A DNA stretch of 64,000 nt from Nitratireductor sp. (GTDB taxonomy: Bacteria > Pseudomonadota > Alphaproteobacteria > Rhizobiales > Rhizobiaceae): positions 31,579 to 95,578 of the forward strand of contig JAFMHL010000008.1 of NCBI GenBank assembly GCA_017854535.1. The letters are read 5' to 3'. Made by a program: the position numbers and the translations under genes. Below the pieces are notes generated by a model. It saw only the letters and a list, made by a program, of their open reading frames with translations, ran no database searches and was not told the origin of the DNA. Shown one piece after another: positions 41,240 through 52,743 of the stretch (position 1 is the stretch's first letter; each line of letters starts with the position of its first letter).

Positions 41240-42325
41240 ATGCACATGATAAAAACAGCATCACTGACTTCTGCGCTTGATACCCATGCCAACCGTATTT
41301 TGATGGTGGCTTCTGGCATCTTGGTCGCATTCTTTATCAGCTTCCTTTTTGTGCTGGCTCAAGTGGTCTCTGCCCAAGCTGAAACCAACGCCCAAATCAC
41401 GTGTCAGGGCAAAGATCTAATCGCAGAGTATGCCGCGAACGATCCAGAAAAGCTGGCAGCTCTTCGCGTCGAATCAGATAAAATCATCAATGGTAAATCC
41501 ATCTTTTGGAAAATCGAAAAAGACGGCGTGCCAACTTCCTATTTGCTAGGCACCATGCATATGGCCGATAGCAGGATCGTCGATATGGCTGGCCCAAAAC
41601 AGGCCGCTTTGGACAAGGCGGAAACCGTGATCGTTGAAAACATAGAGGCGCTGGACCCTGCCCAAGCAGGTGCAGCACTCATGCAGCATAAAGATCTGAC
41701 GCTATATACAGATGGCACAACACTCTCAGAGCGTCTCGACGCTGAAACCTTAGAAAAGTTGAAAGCCGCTGCAGATGAAAGAGGGATTCCTTTTGCTGTT
41801 GCCCAGATCATGCGCCCTTGGCTTATTGCCACAAGCGTGGCTGTGCCAGCCTGTGAAATGGCATCAAAGAAAGCAGGTGAGCCTGTCCTTGATGGCATCA
41901 TCGCCGCTGCTGCAAAGGCACAGGGCAAAACCCTGATTGGTTTGGAGACCGTGGGCGAGCAATTTTCTGCGATGGCAAGCCTGCCGGAAGAATTCCATCT
42001 TGAAGCGCTCAAAGAAACCCTCAACATGGGAAGCTTGGCAGAAGATGTCATGGAGACCATGAAGCTACTTTATATTCAGGGCGAGATCGGCATGATCCAG
42101 CCGCTGACCAAGGTCGTCTCTCCCTCAACCTCATCATCAAAAAACTTCGACGAGTTTAATCAAAGCCTGATCATCAACAGAAATGCGGTCATGGCCGAAC
42201 GCGCCGTGCCCTTTATTGAAAAAGGCAATGTCTTCATGGCTGTGGGTGCCCTACATCTTCCTGGAGAAGATGGGCTGGTAAACAAATTTCAACAAGCTGG
42301 TTATTCGGTTACCAGCGTTGAATAG
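41240..42325 (+). CDS. TraB/GumN family protein
   Basis: A 361-residue protein of the TraB/GumN (Tiki-like) family. It has an N-terminal signal anchor (ILVAFFISFLFVLAQVV, followed by SAQA), the first GTMH motif in SYLLGTMHMADSRIVDM, and the second GALHLPG motif near the C-terminus, both holding conserved His/Glu that bind a metal in the related Tiki proteases. Bacterial members are poorly characterised. Start ATG 41240 (an ATG two codons later is equally plausible). It follows xerC by 80 bases on the same strand. Confidence 0.85.
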   Translation: MHMIKTASLTSALDTHANRILMVASGILVAFFISFLFVLAQVVSAQAETNAQITCQGKDLIAEYAANDPEKLAALRVESDKIINGKSIFWKIEKDGVPTSYLLGTMHMADSRIVDMAGPKQAALDKAETVIVENIEALDPAQAGAALMQHKDLTLYTDGTTLSERLDAETLEKLKAAADERGIPFAVAQIMRPWLIATSVAVPACEMASKKAGEPVLDGIIAAAAKAQGKTLIGLETVGEQFSAMASLPEEFHLEALKETLNMGSLAEDVMETMKLLYIQGEIGMIQPLTKVVSPSTSSSKNFDEFNQSLIINRNAVMAERAVPFIEKGNVFMAVGALHLPGEDGLVNKFQQAGYSVTSVE

Positions 42326-42417
42326 GCTTTATCCCAACCGATATTGAAATTTTCGAAAATTGTGCTACTTTTTTTGACAGAATGCCTATGGTGGCGTTCG
42401 CAAAAAGGAGTGACTGT

Positions 42418-42636
42418 ATGAAAACGCTTCTCCTTGGTTTGGCAATCACCAGCTTTGCTGCAAGTTCAGCATTTGCAGAAGGTTGCTCTTACGGCATGGC
42501 AAAAATGAGCCATGGCACGAAGAGTGAAACCGTTGCCCAAAGCCAACCTGTAAAAATGCCTCAAAATACTAGTGAGAAACTTGATTTTGCCGAGTTGAAA
42601 GACGCCTGGGTAATCAATCTTCTAAATAAGGCATAG
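42418..42636 (+). CDS. Small secreted protein, 72 residues
   Basis: A short exported protein of no family I recognise. It has a clean signal peptide (MKTLLLGLAITSFAASSAFA) and a mature part of about 52 residues with a single Cys (GCSYGMAKMSHG) and the C-terminal KLDFAELKDAWVINLLNKA. The ATG at 42418 has AAAGGAG seven bases upstream, a very good ribosome site, so I trust it as a gene despite its size. A bidirectional terminator follows. Similar short proteins appear in related bacteria, but no role is known to me. Confidence 0.75.
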   Translation: MKTLLLGLAITSFAASSAFAEGCSYGMAKMSHGTKSETVAQSQPVKMPQNTSEKLDFAELKDAWVINLLNKA

Positions 42637-42682
42637 TCCTGAACTGCAAACAGTTCTTGTAAAAAACTACCTTCCAAAAATG

Positions 42683-42709
42683 AAAAGCCCGGATCGTCTC
42701 CGGGCTTTT
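42683..42709 (+). terminator. Bidirectional terminator between convergent genes
   Basis: AAAAGCCCGGA (42683-42693) pairs with TCCGGGCTTTT (42699-42709) with a TCGTC loop. It ends the small secreted gene and, read the other way, the DUF2867 gene whose stop begins at 42710. Confidence 0.93.
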
Positions 42710-43207
42710 TTATTTCATATTTTCTCTTTGAGACTTTACCCGGGCCAAAGCGCTTCGAATAATCCATCGGTGAAACGGTAATATTGTTGCCAAATATGCC
42801 CACCCAATCCAATTGTGCCTTTTGATGATGGTTGCCAGTTTAATACTTTGCAGATTTGCATGATCGCCAAGATCAACGACGATACGAAAATCAAGATGCA
42901 TGTCATCAAATCCGGCGGTGACGCTTTTTTCGCTTTCACGCATGACCGGGAAAAAACCGATACTATCGGTATTTATACTTTCAATATGCTTTGGACCCTT
43001 GAGCCCAAATGGTGCCATGATAATCCCGCGTAATACCAAGAGGTAATTGGTCACTTTTGGAAAAGCCTGAAAAATCGCCTCGCCTGCCTCACGTGCAGAA
43101 CCAAAGCCAAATTCTTGCTCCACGCTTACCTGATAGGCATCAGCCCAATCAGCGTTTTCCAGTGAAGAATGAGGCAATTCAACTTCTATATCTATGACAT
43201 GCCCCAT
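42710..43207 (-). CDS. DUF2867 family protein
   Basis: A 165-residue protein resembling DUF2867, a SRPBCC/START-like fold family that often stands in small operons. Features are YQVSVEQEFGFGSAREAGEAIFQAFP, FPVMRESEKSVTAGFDDMHLDFRIVVDL, and a C-terminal FHRWIIRSALARV helix. No active site is known. The ATG at 43207 has GGAG about seven bases upstream; longer in-frame extensions run into lpd. It lies 13 bases after the lpd stop and may be the last gene of that operon. Confidence 0.75.
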   Translation of the reverse strand: MGHVIDIEVELPHSSLENADWADAYQVSVEQEFGFGSAREAGEAIFQAFPKVTNYLLVLRGIIMAPFGLKGPKHIESINTDSIGFFPVMRESEKSVTAGFDDMHLDFRIVVDLGDHANLQSIKLATIIKRHNWIGWAYLATILPFHRWIIRSALARVKSQRENMK

Positions 43208-43220
43208 TTTAATGCTCCAA

Positions 43221-44630
43221 TCATATATGTATCGGTTTGCCGCTAGTCGCCATGGCCGCTTCACGAACGGCTTCACTCATAGTCGGGTGAGCATGGCATG
43301 TGCGGGCCAGATCTTCAGAAGATCCACCAAATTCCATTAATACCGCACATTCATGGATCATCTCGCCAGCACCAAAACCAATGATATGTGCGCCAAGCAC
43401 CCGGTCGGTGGCTTTATCAGCTAGAAATTTCACAAACCCGTCGGTCTGGTTCATGGCACGCCCACGACCATTGGCAGAGAACGGAAACTTGCCAGCCACA
43501 TATTCAATGCCAGCTTTTTTCAATTCTTCTTCCGTCGCGCCAACGCTGGCCACCTCCGGCTGCGTATAAACCACACCCGGAATAACATTATAGTTCACAT
43601 GACCTGCCTGCCCTGCCAGCACTTCAGCAACGGCCGAGCCTTCGTCTTCTGCTTTATGAGCTAGCATAGGCCCGTCGATCACATCGCCTATGGCGTAAAT
43701 ACCCTTGATGTTGGTTTGCCAATGGGCATCAGTCTTGACCTTGCCGCGATCCATCTCAACGCCAAGCGCATCCAGACCAAGATTATCGGTGTATGGTCTA
43801 CGACCAGTGGCAACCAAAACAATGTCAGCTTCAATCTTTTCAGGATCTCCGCCTTTTACCGGCTCAAAGGTGACCGTTGCACCTTTTTTAGATTTCTCGA
43901 CACCGGTAACCTTTGAGCCGAGTTTGAAACCCATGCCTTGTTTTCCCAAAATGCGCTGGAACTGTTTCGACACGTCATTATCCATCGAACCCAAAATAGT
44001 ATCGAGATATTCAACGACCGTCACCTTGGCACCAAGGCGCATCCAGACAGACCCCATTTCAAGACCGATGACACCGCCGCCAACAACAACCAGGTGCTTT
44101 GGGACTGTATCCAACAACAATGCTCCTGTGGAAGAAACAATCGTTTTCTCATCAATCTTGACGTCAACACCTGGAATACCTGCAACGTCAGATCCAGTGG
44201 CTATGACAATATTCTTTCCTTCAATAATCTGTTCTTTGCCATCGTCGCTTTTCACAGCAACTTTGCCAGCAGCAGGAATTGAGCCCGTACCGTGAAAGGT
44301 CGTCACTTTGTTTTTCTTCAAAAGAAACTGAACACCATCCACATTGGCTTTCACCGTTGCATCTTTGTGGCCCATCATGGTTTTAAGATCGAGCTTGGGC
44401 TTGCCAACTTTGATCCCTAGTTTCTCAAGGCCATGTTCTGCTTCATGAAACATTTCTGAGGCATGCAAAAGTGCCTTTGAAGGAATGCAGCCAATGTTGA
44501 GGCATGTGCCGCCAAAGGTCTTCATTTTTTCAACAATGGCTATTTTCAAACCAAGTTGGGCGGCTTTGATCGCACAAACATATCCACCTGGGCCTGAGCC
44601 TATGATCACAACATCGAATTGTTCAGACAT
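43221..44630 (-). CDS. lpd: Dihydrolipoamide dehydrogenase (E3)
   Basis: FAD disulfide oxidoreductase that reoxidises lipoyl groups on 2-oxo-acid dehydrogenase complexes. FAD motif [20 protein letters not shown], redox-active CxxxxC in [19 protein letters not shown] motif [15 protein letters not shown], and the His-Glu dyad in [13 protein letters not shown] at the end. The 469-residue length is normal. The ATG at 44630 opens [11 protein letters not shown]; an in-frame upstream ATG is unlikely. It follows an SDR gene on the same strand, downstream of sucB, so it is probably the E3 of the 2-oxoglutarate dehydrogenase complex. Confidence 0.97.
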   Translation of the reverse strand: MSEQFDVVIIGSGPGGYVCAIKAAQLGLKIAIVEKMKTFGGTCLNIGCIPSKALLHASEMFHEAEHGLEKLGIKVGKPKLDLKTMMGHKDATVKANVDGVQFLLKKNKVTTFHGTGSIPAAGKVAVKSDDGKEQIIEGKNIVIATGSDVAGIPGVDVKIDEKTIVSSTGALLLDTVPKHLVVVGGGVIGLEMGSVWMRLGAKVTVVEYLDTILGSMDNDVSKQFQRILGKQGMGFKLGSKVTGVEKSKKGATVTFEPVKGGDPEKIEADIVLVATGRRPYTDNLGLDALGVEMDRGKVKTDAHWQTNIKGIYAIGDVIDGPMLAHKAEDEGSAVAEVLAGQAGHVNYNVIPGVVYTQPEVASVGATEEELKKAGIEYVAGKFPFSANGRGRAMNQTDGFVKFLADKATDRVLGAHIIGFGAGEMIHECAVLMEFGGSSEDLARTCHAHPTMSEAVREAAMATSGKPIHI

Positions 44631-44656
44631 AACCACTCCAAATAATTTTAGGTAAC

Positions 44657-45400
44657 TTACCGGCCACCCGTTACATTCATGCAATCACCCGTCACATAGG
44701 ACGCATCATCGCTTGTCAGCCATAATATGCCTTTGGCAACTTCTTCAGCGCTTCCGCCGCGTTTCATCGGCACCATATGTTCAAGGCGCTTGACACGGTC
44801 GATCTCGCCGCCACTCTCGTGGATATCCGTATCAATCAGACCAGGACGCACAGCATTTACTCTGATACCTTCATCAGCAACTTCCAATGAAAGTCCTTTG
44901 GTAAAGGTATCAATAGCCGCCTTTGATGCAGCATAGTCGACATATTGATTGGGCGAGCCAAGATAGGCCGCAGCCGATGACAGATTTACGATTGTTCCGC
45001 CTTTGCCACCATGCTTGGTCGACATGCGCTTGATGGCTTCCCGGGCACACAAAATACTACCAACCACATTGACCGAATACATCCGGTTCAACCGTTCAAC
45101 AGTGTAGTCTTCTACACGTTGGCTTTGATCAACAATACCAGCATTGTTAATCAGGCTTTTGAGCACTCCCATTTTATCGGCTTCGGCAAATAAGTGGAGA
45201 ATATCAGCTTCATTACCCACATCAGCTTGGACGGCTTTCGCCGTTCCGCCCATTGCGGATGCTTCAGCCGAGACTTTGTCCGCGGCCTCTTTGTTTGAAA
45301 CATATGAAAAGCAAATATCAAATCCAGCTTGAACCGCAAGTTTGACACAGGCAGCGCCGATACCTCGACTACCACCCGTGATCACCATCACATTGCTCAT
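44657..45400 (-). CDS. SDR family oxidoreductase (glucose-1-dehydrogenase-like)
   Basis: A 247-residue short-chain dehydrogenase: [13 protein letters not shown] for the cofactor, NNAGIVDQ, the catalytic Ser in [23 protein letters not shown] with its YxxxK, and a C-terminal [12 protein letters not shown]. An NADP preference is plausible because of Arg in the first motif, but is not shown. The start ATG overlaps the stop of the MAPEG gene (ATGA), which indicates translational coupling in the sucB-MAPEG-SDR-lpd string. The substrate is unknown; it resembles 3-oxoacyl-ACP-reductase and sugar-dehydrogenase subgroups. Confidence 0.88.
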   Translation of the reverse strand: MSNVMVITGGSRGIGAACVKLAVQAGFDICFSYVSNKEAADKVSAEASAMGGTAKAVQADVGNEADILHLFAEADKMGVLKSLINNAGIVDQSQRVEDYTVERLNRMYSVNVVGSILCAREAIKRMSTKHGGKGGTIVNLSSAAAYLGSPNQYVDYAASKAAIDTFTKGLSLEVADEGIRVNAVRPGLIDTDIHESGGEIDRVKRLEHMVPMKRGGSAEEVAKGILWLTSDDASYVTGDCMNVTGGR

Positions 45401-45801
45401 GCGCCAACCGCCAGGCGAGTTAGTTCCCAAGCCATCAGGCAAATACCAACAAGGGAAGCCATCCAAATCACGGTCCTGACAACTGGTATTCCAGCGACAT
45501 AAGCAGGTACGTAAAATACCCTACCCCAGAAATAGAGCTGAGCGCCCAAAGCCGTCAGAGATGTCCAGCTTTCAGTCACATGAACCATCAAAGCCATCGC
45601 TGCAAAAATCGGAAAGGTTTCGAGCATATTGTAAAAGGCTCGCTCGACACGACCTGCAATGCCCGAGTCATTTGACAGATCATCACGAGGGCTAAGTGCA
45701 TATCCCAAACCATTTTGATAAATGCCTGCCAGCACTTGCAGAACCAATTGAACGATCAATACGATGCCTGCGTATAGAAGCATTTTCAATTCGATGGACA
45801 T
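45397..45801 (-). CDS. MAPEG family membrane protein
   Basis: A 134-residue membrane protein with four helices and the MAPEG (membrane-associated eicosanoid/glutathione) pattern: GRVERAFYNMLETFPIFAAMALMVH, then LGAQLYFWGRVFYVPAYVAGIPVVRTVIW. Some members conjugate or use glutathione; for bacterial ones, function is mostly unknown. It is in the sucB-lpd string and overlaps the next SDR gene by 4 bases. Why it is in a TCA operon is unclear. Confidence 0.9.
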   Translation of the reverse strand: MSIELKMLLYAGIVLIVQLVLQVLAGIYQNGLGYALSPRDDLSNDSGIAGRVERAFYNMLETFPIFAAMALMVHVTESWTSLTALGAQLYFWGRVFYVPAYVAGIPVVRTVIWMASLVGICLMAWELTRLAVGA

Positions 45802-45838
45802 TGGCAGTCTCCTGGTAAATCAGATTGAAATAATACGA

Positions 45839-47032
45839 TTAAAGATCAAGCACCAAACGCTCTGGATCTTCAAGGCTCTCTTTTACACGAACAAGGAAGG
45901 TAACAGCTTCTTTGCCGTCCACAATCCGGTGATCATAAGAAAGCGCCAGATACATCATCGGACGAATAACCACCTGACCATCAATCGCAACAGGGCGATC
46001 CTGAATCTTATGCATACCCAAAATGCCCGACTGCGGTGCATTGAGAATAGGTGTCGACATCAGTGAGCCATAGACACCGCCATTGGAAATCGTAAACGTT
46101 CCGCCCTGCATATCTGCCATGGACAATTGACCATCGCGCGCAGCTAAGCCCAAACGACCAATTTCTTTTTCCACATCAGCAATACCCATTTGATCCGCAT
46201 CGCGAACAACAGGAACCACAAGGCCTTTAGGTGTGCCAACGGCAACCCCAATATGGGCAAAGTTTTTGTAGATAATATCAGTGCCATCTATCTCCGCGTT
46301 CACTGCGGGGATTTCTTTCAAGGCATGACAAACCGCTTTGGTGAAAAAGCCCATAAAGCCGAGCTTCACACCATGCTTTTTCTCAAACAGCTCTTTATAT
46401 TTTTTGCGCATTTCCATGACAGCCGTCATGTCTACCTCGTTGAACGTGGTCAACATAGCTGCGGTTTCTTGTGCATCTTTCAAACGGCGAGCAATTGTCT
46501 GGCGAAGACGGGTCATTTTCACCCGTTCTTCCCGAACACTATCATCAACGGGTGCAGGCGCTCTTGCGGCAACAGGTGCTGCTTTTGGCGCTGATCCAGC
46601 TTTCATCACATCTTCTTTAAGAATTTGACCGCGCTTGCCAGAGCCATCAACACTTCCAGCATCGATGCCTTTTTCAGTCATCATTTTTTGAGCAGAAGGT
46701 GCGGGTGGCATTTCTGACGAAGAACTATCACTTTTGGCTTCTGCCGGAGCCGATTTAGCTGGCTCTTCTTTTTTCGCAGATGGCGCAGCAGCTGCACCTT
46801 CATTGATGGTTCCAAGCAGCGCGCCAACTTCAACCGTATCGCCTTCTTTCGCATCAATTGCAGCAAGGACACCTGCAACAGGCGAAGGCACTTCTACGGA
46901 TACTTTATCTGTTTCAAGTTCTACCAAGGGCTCATCAACAGCGACAGCGTCACTTGCAGATTTTAACCACCTTCCAATAGTTGCCTCAGCCACACTTTCA
47001 CCAAGGGTCGGTACACGAATTTCAGTTGCCAT
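45839..47032 (-). CDS. sucB: Dihydrolipoyllysine-residue succinyltransferase (E2 of 2-oxoglutarate dehydrogenase)
   Basis: E2 core subunit of the 2-oxoglutarate dehydrogenase complex, 397 residues. The lipoyl domain holds [14 protein letters not shown] with the lipoyl Lys, followed by an Ala/Ser/Pro/Glu hinge, an E3/E1-binding domain ([26 protein letters not shown]), and the catalytic acyltransferase domain ending with the active-site [13 protein letters not shown]. One lipoyl domain only, normal for this enzyme. It starts 36 bases after sucA on the same strand. Confidence 0.97.
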   Translation of the reverse strand: MATEIRVPTLGESVAEATIGRWLKSASDAVAVDEPLVELETDKVSVEVPSPVAGVLAAIDAKEGDTVEVGALLGTINEGAAAAPSAKKEEPAKSAPAEAKSDSSSSEMPPAPSAQKMMTEKGIDAGSVDGSGKRGQILKEDVMKAGSAPKAAPVAARAPAPVDDSVREERVKMTRLRQTIARRLKDAQETAAMLTTFNEVDMTAVMEMRKKYKELFEKKHGVKLGFMGFFTKAVCHALKEIPAVNAEIDGTDIIYKNFAHIGVAVGTPKGLVVPVVRDADQMGIADVEKEIGRLGLAARDGQLSMADMQGGTFTISNGGVYGSLMSTPILNAPQSGILGMHKIQDRPVAIDGQVVIRPMMYLALSYDHRIVDGKEAVTFLVRVKESLEDPERLVLDL

Positions 47033-47068
47033 TTTTATTACTTTCTTTGGATTCGGTCAGGCCAATTG

Positions 47069-50000
47069 TTATTTTTTGGACGTATCGCCCAAGGCATCTT
47101 CAAGGAAGGCTGCAAGTTGCGCCAAATGCTTGGACATCATGCCAGTCGCAGGCGAAGCTGCAGCAGGACGTCCGATATAGCGGGGCCGCTGATGTTTGGC
47201 TTTGATGTGATCAAGCACCCAAACCAGATAAGGTTCGATGAAGCCCCAATAGCCCATATTCTTTGGCTCTTCCTGACACCAGACAATCTCTGCATCTTTA
47301 AAGCGCGACAATTCATGGATCAGAGCTTTTGCCGGAAACGGATATAGCTGCTCGACACGCAACAGATAGATATCATCGATCCCGCGTTTTTCCCGCTCTT
47401 CATAAAGGTCGTAATAGACTTTACCGGAGCAAAGAACCACACGATTGATTTTATTGTCTTTGACGAGTTTTATTGCCTCGCCTTTTTTGTATTCCGCGTC
47501 ATCCCATAACAGGCGATGGAAACTTGAGCCTTTGCTCATTTCCGATAGTTCTGAAACTGCACGCTTATGGCGCAACAAGGATTTCGGTGTGAAAAGGATC
47601 AAAGGTTTGCGGAATTCGCGGCGCAATTGGCGGCGCAGAATATGAAAATAATTCGCTGGCGTCGTAACATTAGCAACCTGCATATTGTCTTCTGCGCATT
47701 GTTGCAAGAACCGCTCTGGGCGGGCTGATGAATGTTCAGGCCCCTGTCCTTCATAGCCATGGGGCAATAGCATCACCAAACCGCACATACGCAGCCATTT
47801 GCTTTCACCGGAGGATATGAACTGATCGATCACAACCTGTGCACCGTTCACAAAGTCGCCAAATTGCGCTTCCCAAACGGTCAAGGCACCCGGCGCTGCC
47901 AGCGTATAACCATATTCAAAGCCCAGAACGGCTTCTTCTGAAAGCATCGAGTTGATGACGTCATAATTCGCATCTTTTGTCGCAAGGGTTTCCAATGGAA
48001 TATAACGACTATTGTCCACCTGATCATACAAAACAGAATGACGCTGAGAAAAGGTCCCGCGCTCAACATCTTGCCCGGAAAGACGAATGATATTTCCTTC
48101 TTTCATCAAGGAACCGAAAGCCAATGCTTCGCCAGTCGCCCAGTCAATACCTTTGCCGGATTTAATCGCGGCAGCGCGGTTGTCCATAAACCGCTGAATG
48201 GTTTTATGAATGTTGAAGTCCTTGGGAACAGCGCTGATCTTCTCGCCAATTTCCTTCAGCGTTTTCAAAGGAACCGATGTTTCGCCCCGTCTTGGATCAT
48301 CCAGACCAGAGGCAGTTTTCAATCCACTCCAAGCGCCATCTAGCCAATCAGCTTTGTTCGGGCGGTAATTCTTGCCAAGCTCAAACTCCCCTTCCAGATA
48401 TTCGCGGAAATCTGATTTCACTTTGTCAGCCGAACTCTCATCGAGAACTTTTTCATCCAAAAGCTTCTTGCTGTAAAGCGTCACAGTGGTCAGATGCGAT
48501 CTGATTTTTTGATACATCAGTGGCTGTGTAAATGCTGGTTCATCGCCCTCGTTGTGTCCAAAACGACGATAGCAGAACATGTCAATTACCACAGGCTTGT
48601 GGAATTTTTGGCGGTATTCAATGGCGACCTTAGCCGCAAAAACCACGGCTTCAGGATCATCCCCATTCACATGGAAAATTGGTGCCTCAACCATTTTCGC
48701 CACATCGGAAGGATAAGGCGAGGAACGCGAGAAACTTGGATTGGTGGTAAAGCCAATCTGGTTATTGATGATGAAGTGAATAGAACCGCCAGTACGGTGA
48801 CCCTTAAGACCTGAAAGTCCCAAGCATTCAGCAACAACACCTTGTCCGGCAAAAGCAGCATCACCGTGGATTAATAGCGGCAAAACCGTATCGCGCGTAC
48901 GTGACCCTCGATCATTGACCTCTTCCAACTTGTCTTGCTTAGCGCGCACTTTACCAAGCACTACAGGATTGACGATTTCCAAATGAGATGGATTGGCAGT
49001 CAAAGACAAGTGGACTTTATTGTCATCGAATTCACGATCTGAAGATGCGCCCAAATGATATTTCACATCGCCTGAACCCTCGACCTCTTCAGGGGCAAAT
49101 GATCCGCCTTTGAATTCATGAAATACTGCACGAAACGGCTTGGCCATCACATTGGTCAGAACGTTCAAGCGCCCACGGTGAGCCATGCCCAACACGATTT
49201 CTTTTAGGCCTAGCTGGCCGCCGCGTTTGATAATCTGCTCAAGCGCAGGAATGAGCGATTCGCCGCCATCAAGGCCAAAGCGCTTTGTACCTTTATATTT
49301 TACATCTAGAAACTGCTCAAAACCTTCAGCTTCAACCAGTTTTTGAAAAATAGCCTTCTTACCCATTTCCGTAAAGGCGATGCCTTTATCAGGCCCTTCA
49401 ATGCGCGCTTGAATCCAGCCCTTTTCCTCGGGGTTTGAAATATGCATGAATTCAACGCCCATGGTCGAGCAGTAAGTGCGCTCTAGAATTTCAACCATTT
49501 CTGGAATGGTCGCAAATTCAAGACCAAGCATGTAATCAATGAAAATCTTGCGGTCGTAATCAGCTTCGGTAAAACCGTAAGAGGTCGGTTTTAATTCATC
49601 ATAGGTTTCACGATTTCCGGCAATGCCCAAGGGATCCAGCTTTGCATGCAAGTGACCCCGCATACGATAGGCACGGATCATCATAATCGCACTAACCGAA
49701 TCTTTTGCCGCGCGCTGCAAATCCTTTTCAGACAACCCGCCTGATTTTCCAGATCCTTTGGCAGCAATCTTATCCGCGAGGACTTTTTCTATTGCAGACC
49801 AATCACCATCAAGAGCCGATACCAATTCGCCATTAGCATGGATAGGCCAGTTGGATCGTTTCCACGATGCACCATCAGCATTCTTGATCACATCACCGCG
49901 ATCATCCTTGAGAGAACCGAAATAATCCTGCCAATCCTGGCTCAATGAGCCCGGATTATCTTGATATTGCGCATAAAGCTCTTCAATATATCCGGCATTG

Positions 50001-50071
50001 CCGCCATATAAAAATGAGGAATTAGCAAATTCTTGATTAGCCTCTTGGCGGCTGGAAGGATCATTGGCCAT
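47069..50071 (-). CDS. sucA: 2-oxoglutarate dehydrogenase E1 component
   Basis: Thiamine-diphosphate-dependent E1 of the 2-oxoglutarate dehydrogenase complex, 1000 residues. Visible segments include FLYGGNAGYIEELYAQYQDNPGSL at the start, LGMAHRGRLNVL, the ThDP region GDAAFAGQGVVAECLG, FIINNQIGFTTNP, and the C-terminal YPFPAKALIHEL with WCQEEPKNMG. It decarboxylates 2-oxoglutarate and passes succinyl groups to SucB. It lies only 85 bases after mdh, with a terminator between. sucCD, often found between mdh and sucA, are absent. Confidence 0.97.
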   Translation of the reverse strand: MANDPSSRQEANQEFANSSFLYGGNAGYIEELYAQYQDNPGSLSQDWQDYFGSLKDDRGDVIKNADGASWKRSNWPIHANGELVSALDGDWSAIEKVLADKIAAKGSGKSGGLSEKDLQRAAKDSVSAIMMIRAYRMRGHLHAKLDPLGIAGNRETYDELKPTSYGFTEADYDRKIFIDYMLGLEFATIPEMVEILERTYCSTMGVEFMHISNPEEKGWIQARIEGPDKGIAFTEMGKKAIFQKLVEAEGFEQFLDVKYKGTKRFGLDGGESLIPALEQIIKRGGQLGLKEIVLGMAHRGRLNVLTNVMAKPFRAVFHEFKGGSFAPEEVEGSGDVKYHLGASSDREFDDNKVHLSLTANPSHLEIVNPVVLGKVRAKQDKLEEVNDRGSRTRDTVLPLLIHGDAAFAGQGVVAECLGLSGLKGHRTGGSIHFIINNQIGFTTNPSFSRSSPYPSDVAKMVEAPIFHVNGDDPEAVVFAAKVAIEYRQKFHKPVVIDMFCYRRFGHNEGDEPAFTQPLMYQKIRSHLTTVTLYSKKLLDEKVLDESSADKVKSDFREYLEGEFELGKNYRPNKADWLDGAWSGLKTASGLDDPRRGETSVPLKTLKEIGEKISAVPKDFNIHKTIQRFMDNRAAAIKSGKGIDWATGEALAFGSLMKEGNIIRLSGQDVERGTFSQRHSVLYDQVDNSRYIPLETLATKDANYDVINSMLSEEAVLGFEYGYTLAAPGALTVWEAQFGDFVNGAQVVIDQFISSGESKWLRMCGLVMLLPHGYEGQGPEHSSARPERFLQQCAEDNMQVANVTTPANYFHILRRQLRREFRKPLILFTPKSLLRHKRAVSELSEMSKGSSFHRLLWDDAEYKKGEAIKLVKDNKINRVVLCSGKVYYDLYEEREKRGIDDIYLLRVEQLYPFPAKALIHELSRFKDAEIVWCQEEPKNMGYWGFIEPYLVWVLDHIKAKHQRPRYIGRPAAASPATGMMSKHLAQLAAFLEDALGDTSKK

Positions 50072-50115
50072 TGAACGTTGCGGAAATTCCGCCTCCTGAT
50101 AACAATCTGGTATTC

Positions 50116-50149
50116 AAATAAAATCGGCCCCGAACAAATCAGGGCCGAT
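50116..50149 (-). terminator. Terminator after mdh
   Basis: On the minus strand ATCGGCCC (plus 50142-50149, read as its complement) and GGGCCGAT (50123-50130) form an 8-bp stem, followed by TTTATTTG. It is just after the mdh stop and before sucA, so sucA may have its own promoter or be read through. Confidence 0.85.
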
Positions 50150-50156
50150 CAAAACA

Positions 50157-51429
<1,273 letters not shown>

Positions 51430-52590
51430 TTAGCGTTCTGCAAGATATTTTTCTGACTGCATTTCAATCAAACGTGATGCAGTACGTTCGAATTCAAAGG
51501 ATTCGGTGCCTCGTTTGCCCGAATAAAGCGCATGCGGGTTTGCTTCTGCAGAGATCACCAGTTTAATCCCTTGATCATACAAGGTATCTATTAAATTGAT
51601 GAACCGCTTCGCCTGATTGCGATGCTCTATTGCCATGATCGGCACATCATCAATAAAAATCGTATGAAATTTACGTGCCAGCGCCAGATAGTCTTGGGAA
51701 CCAAGCGGCTTGCCACACAGGTCGTCAAAACCAAACCGGGCTAAACCTTCGTGAGCAAGTGGCACAACAACTTTGCGCCCCTTTACTGTCAAACTGGTTG
51801 CCGCCCCTTTTGCGCCGCCTGTCATTCGTTCCCATGCCGCAGCCATTCCTTTGGCTGACTTGTCCCCTAAGGGCGCCATGTAAACAGGTGCCTTTGACAG
51901 CTTTTCCAACCGGTAGTCTGTGCGAGCATCCAGCATATATTCGGCACAATGAGATTTGAGCAACTCGATAAATGGTATAAATCGCTGCCTGTTCAATCCG
52001 TCCTTGTACAAATTGTCCGGGGCCACATTTGATGTGGCGACAATAACGGCTCCCGCCTTAAACAACCCTTGAAACAAACGGCCAAGGATCATTGCGTCCG
52101 CGATATCCGTGACAGAAAATTCATCAAAACAAAGAAGCATTGCCTCAGAAGCTAGCGCGCTCGCAACGGGCGGAATTGGATCCTCTTCTTTTGTCTTGCC
52201 CTCTTTAAAATCTTGCCGATGTTGATGGATGCGCTGCTGAGCATCCTCCATGAAGTCATGAAAGTGAACACGGCGTTTGGGCGCAAATTGAACCGAATTA
52301 AAAAACATATCCATTAGCATGGATTTGCCACGCCCTACCGAGCCCCAAATATAAAGGCCAGTTATAGGCTGCTGTTTATTTCTTCGGCTTAACAGCCAGC
52401 CAAGCGCCGAGGATTTTGATGCAACGGGACGCGCTTCCAGCAAAATGCGAAGTTCATCGAATTTTTCACTGAGCGCAAGTTGAACAGGATCAAGCTGGAA
52501 AGTGCCTGCTGCAACTTTATCGCGATAGGCTTGCGCCACGGAATTTTCTGATCGAACTAACTTAGAGCCTGGCACGCCTGATCCCGACAT
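51430..52590 (-). CDS. zapE: Cell division protein ZapE (AFG1-like ATPase)
   Basis: AFG1/ZapE-type P-loop ATPase, 386 residues. Walker A GSVGRGKSMLMD, Walker B LLCFDEFSVTDIADAMIL, VATSNVAPDNLYKDGLNR, and a C-terminal YDQGIKLVISAEANPHALY. In Escherichia coli ZapE interacts with the Z ring, and mitochondrial AFG1 helps in respiratory protein turnover. The position beside TCA genes in this order is conserved. The ATG at 52590 (MSGSGVPGSK) is preferred; an in-frame ATG 10 codons earlier is less likely. Confidence 0.93.
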   Translation of the reverse strand: MSGSGVPGSKLVRSENSVAQAYRDKVAAGTFQLDPVQLALSEKFDELRILLEARPVASKSSALGWLLSRRNKQQPITGLYIWGSVGRGKSMLMDMFFNSVQFAPKRRVHFHDFMEDAQQRIHQHRQDFKEGKTKEEDPIPPVASALASEAMLLCFDEFSVTDIADAMILGRLFQGLFKAGAVIVATSNVAPDNLYKDGLNRQRFIPFIELLKSHCAEYMLDARTDYRLEKLSKAPVYMAPLGDKSAKGMAAAWERMTGGAKGAATSLTVKGRKVVVPLAHEGLARFGFDDLCGKPLGSQDYLALARKFHTIFIDDVPIMAIEHRNQAKRFINLIDTLYDQGIKLVISAEANPHALYSGKRGTESFEFERTASRLIEMQSEKYLAER

Positions 52591-52743
52591 TTTGTTTAAT
52601 CTGCGTTTCCACGCCCACAAGTTTGTGCGCTTTTATAGCGTAATACCAAGCGTCACAAGCTTTTCGGAATTCTAAACAGCTTTGCCCATATCAGTCTACC
52701 AGCAATGATTTGGCTCTGAACTCAAATATGTTAAGTTAAAAAA

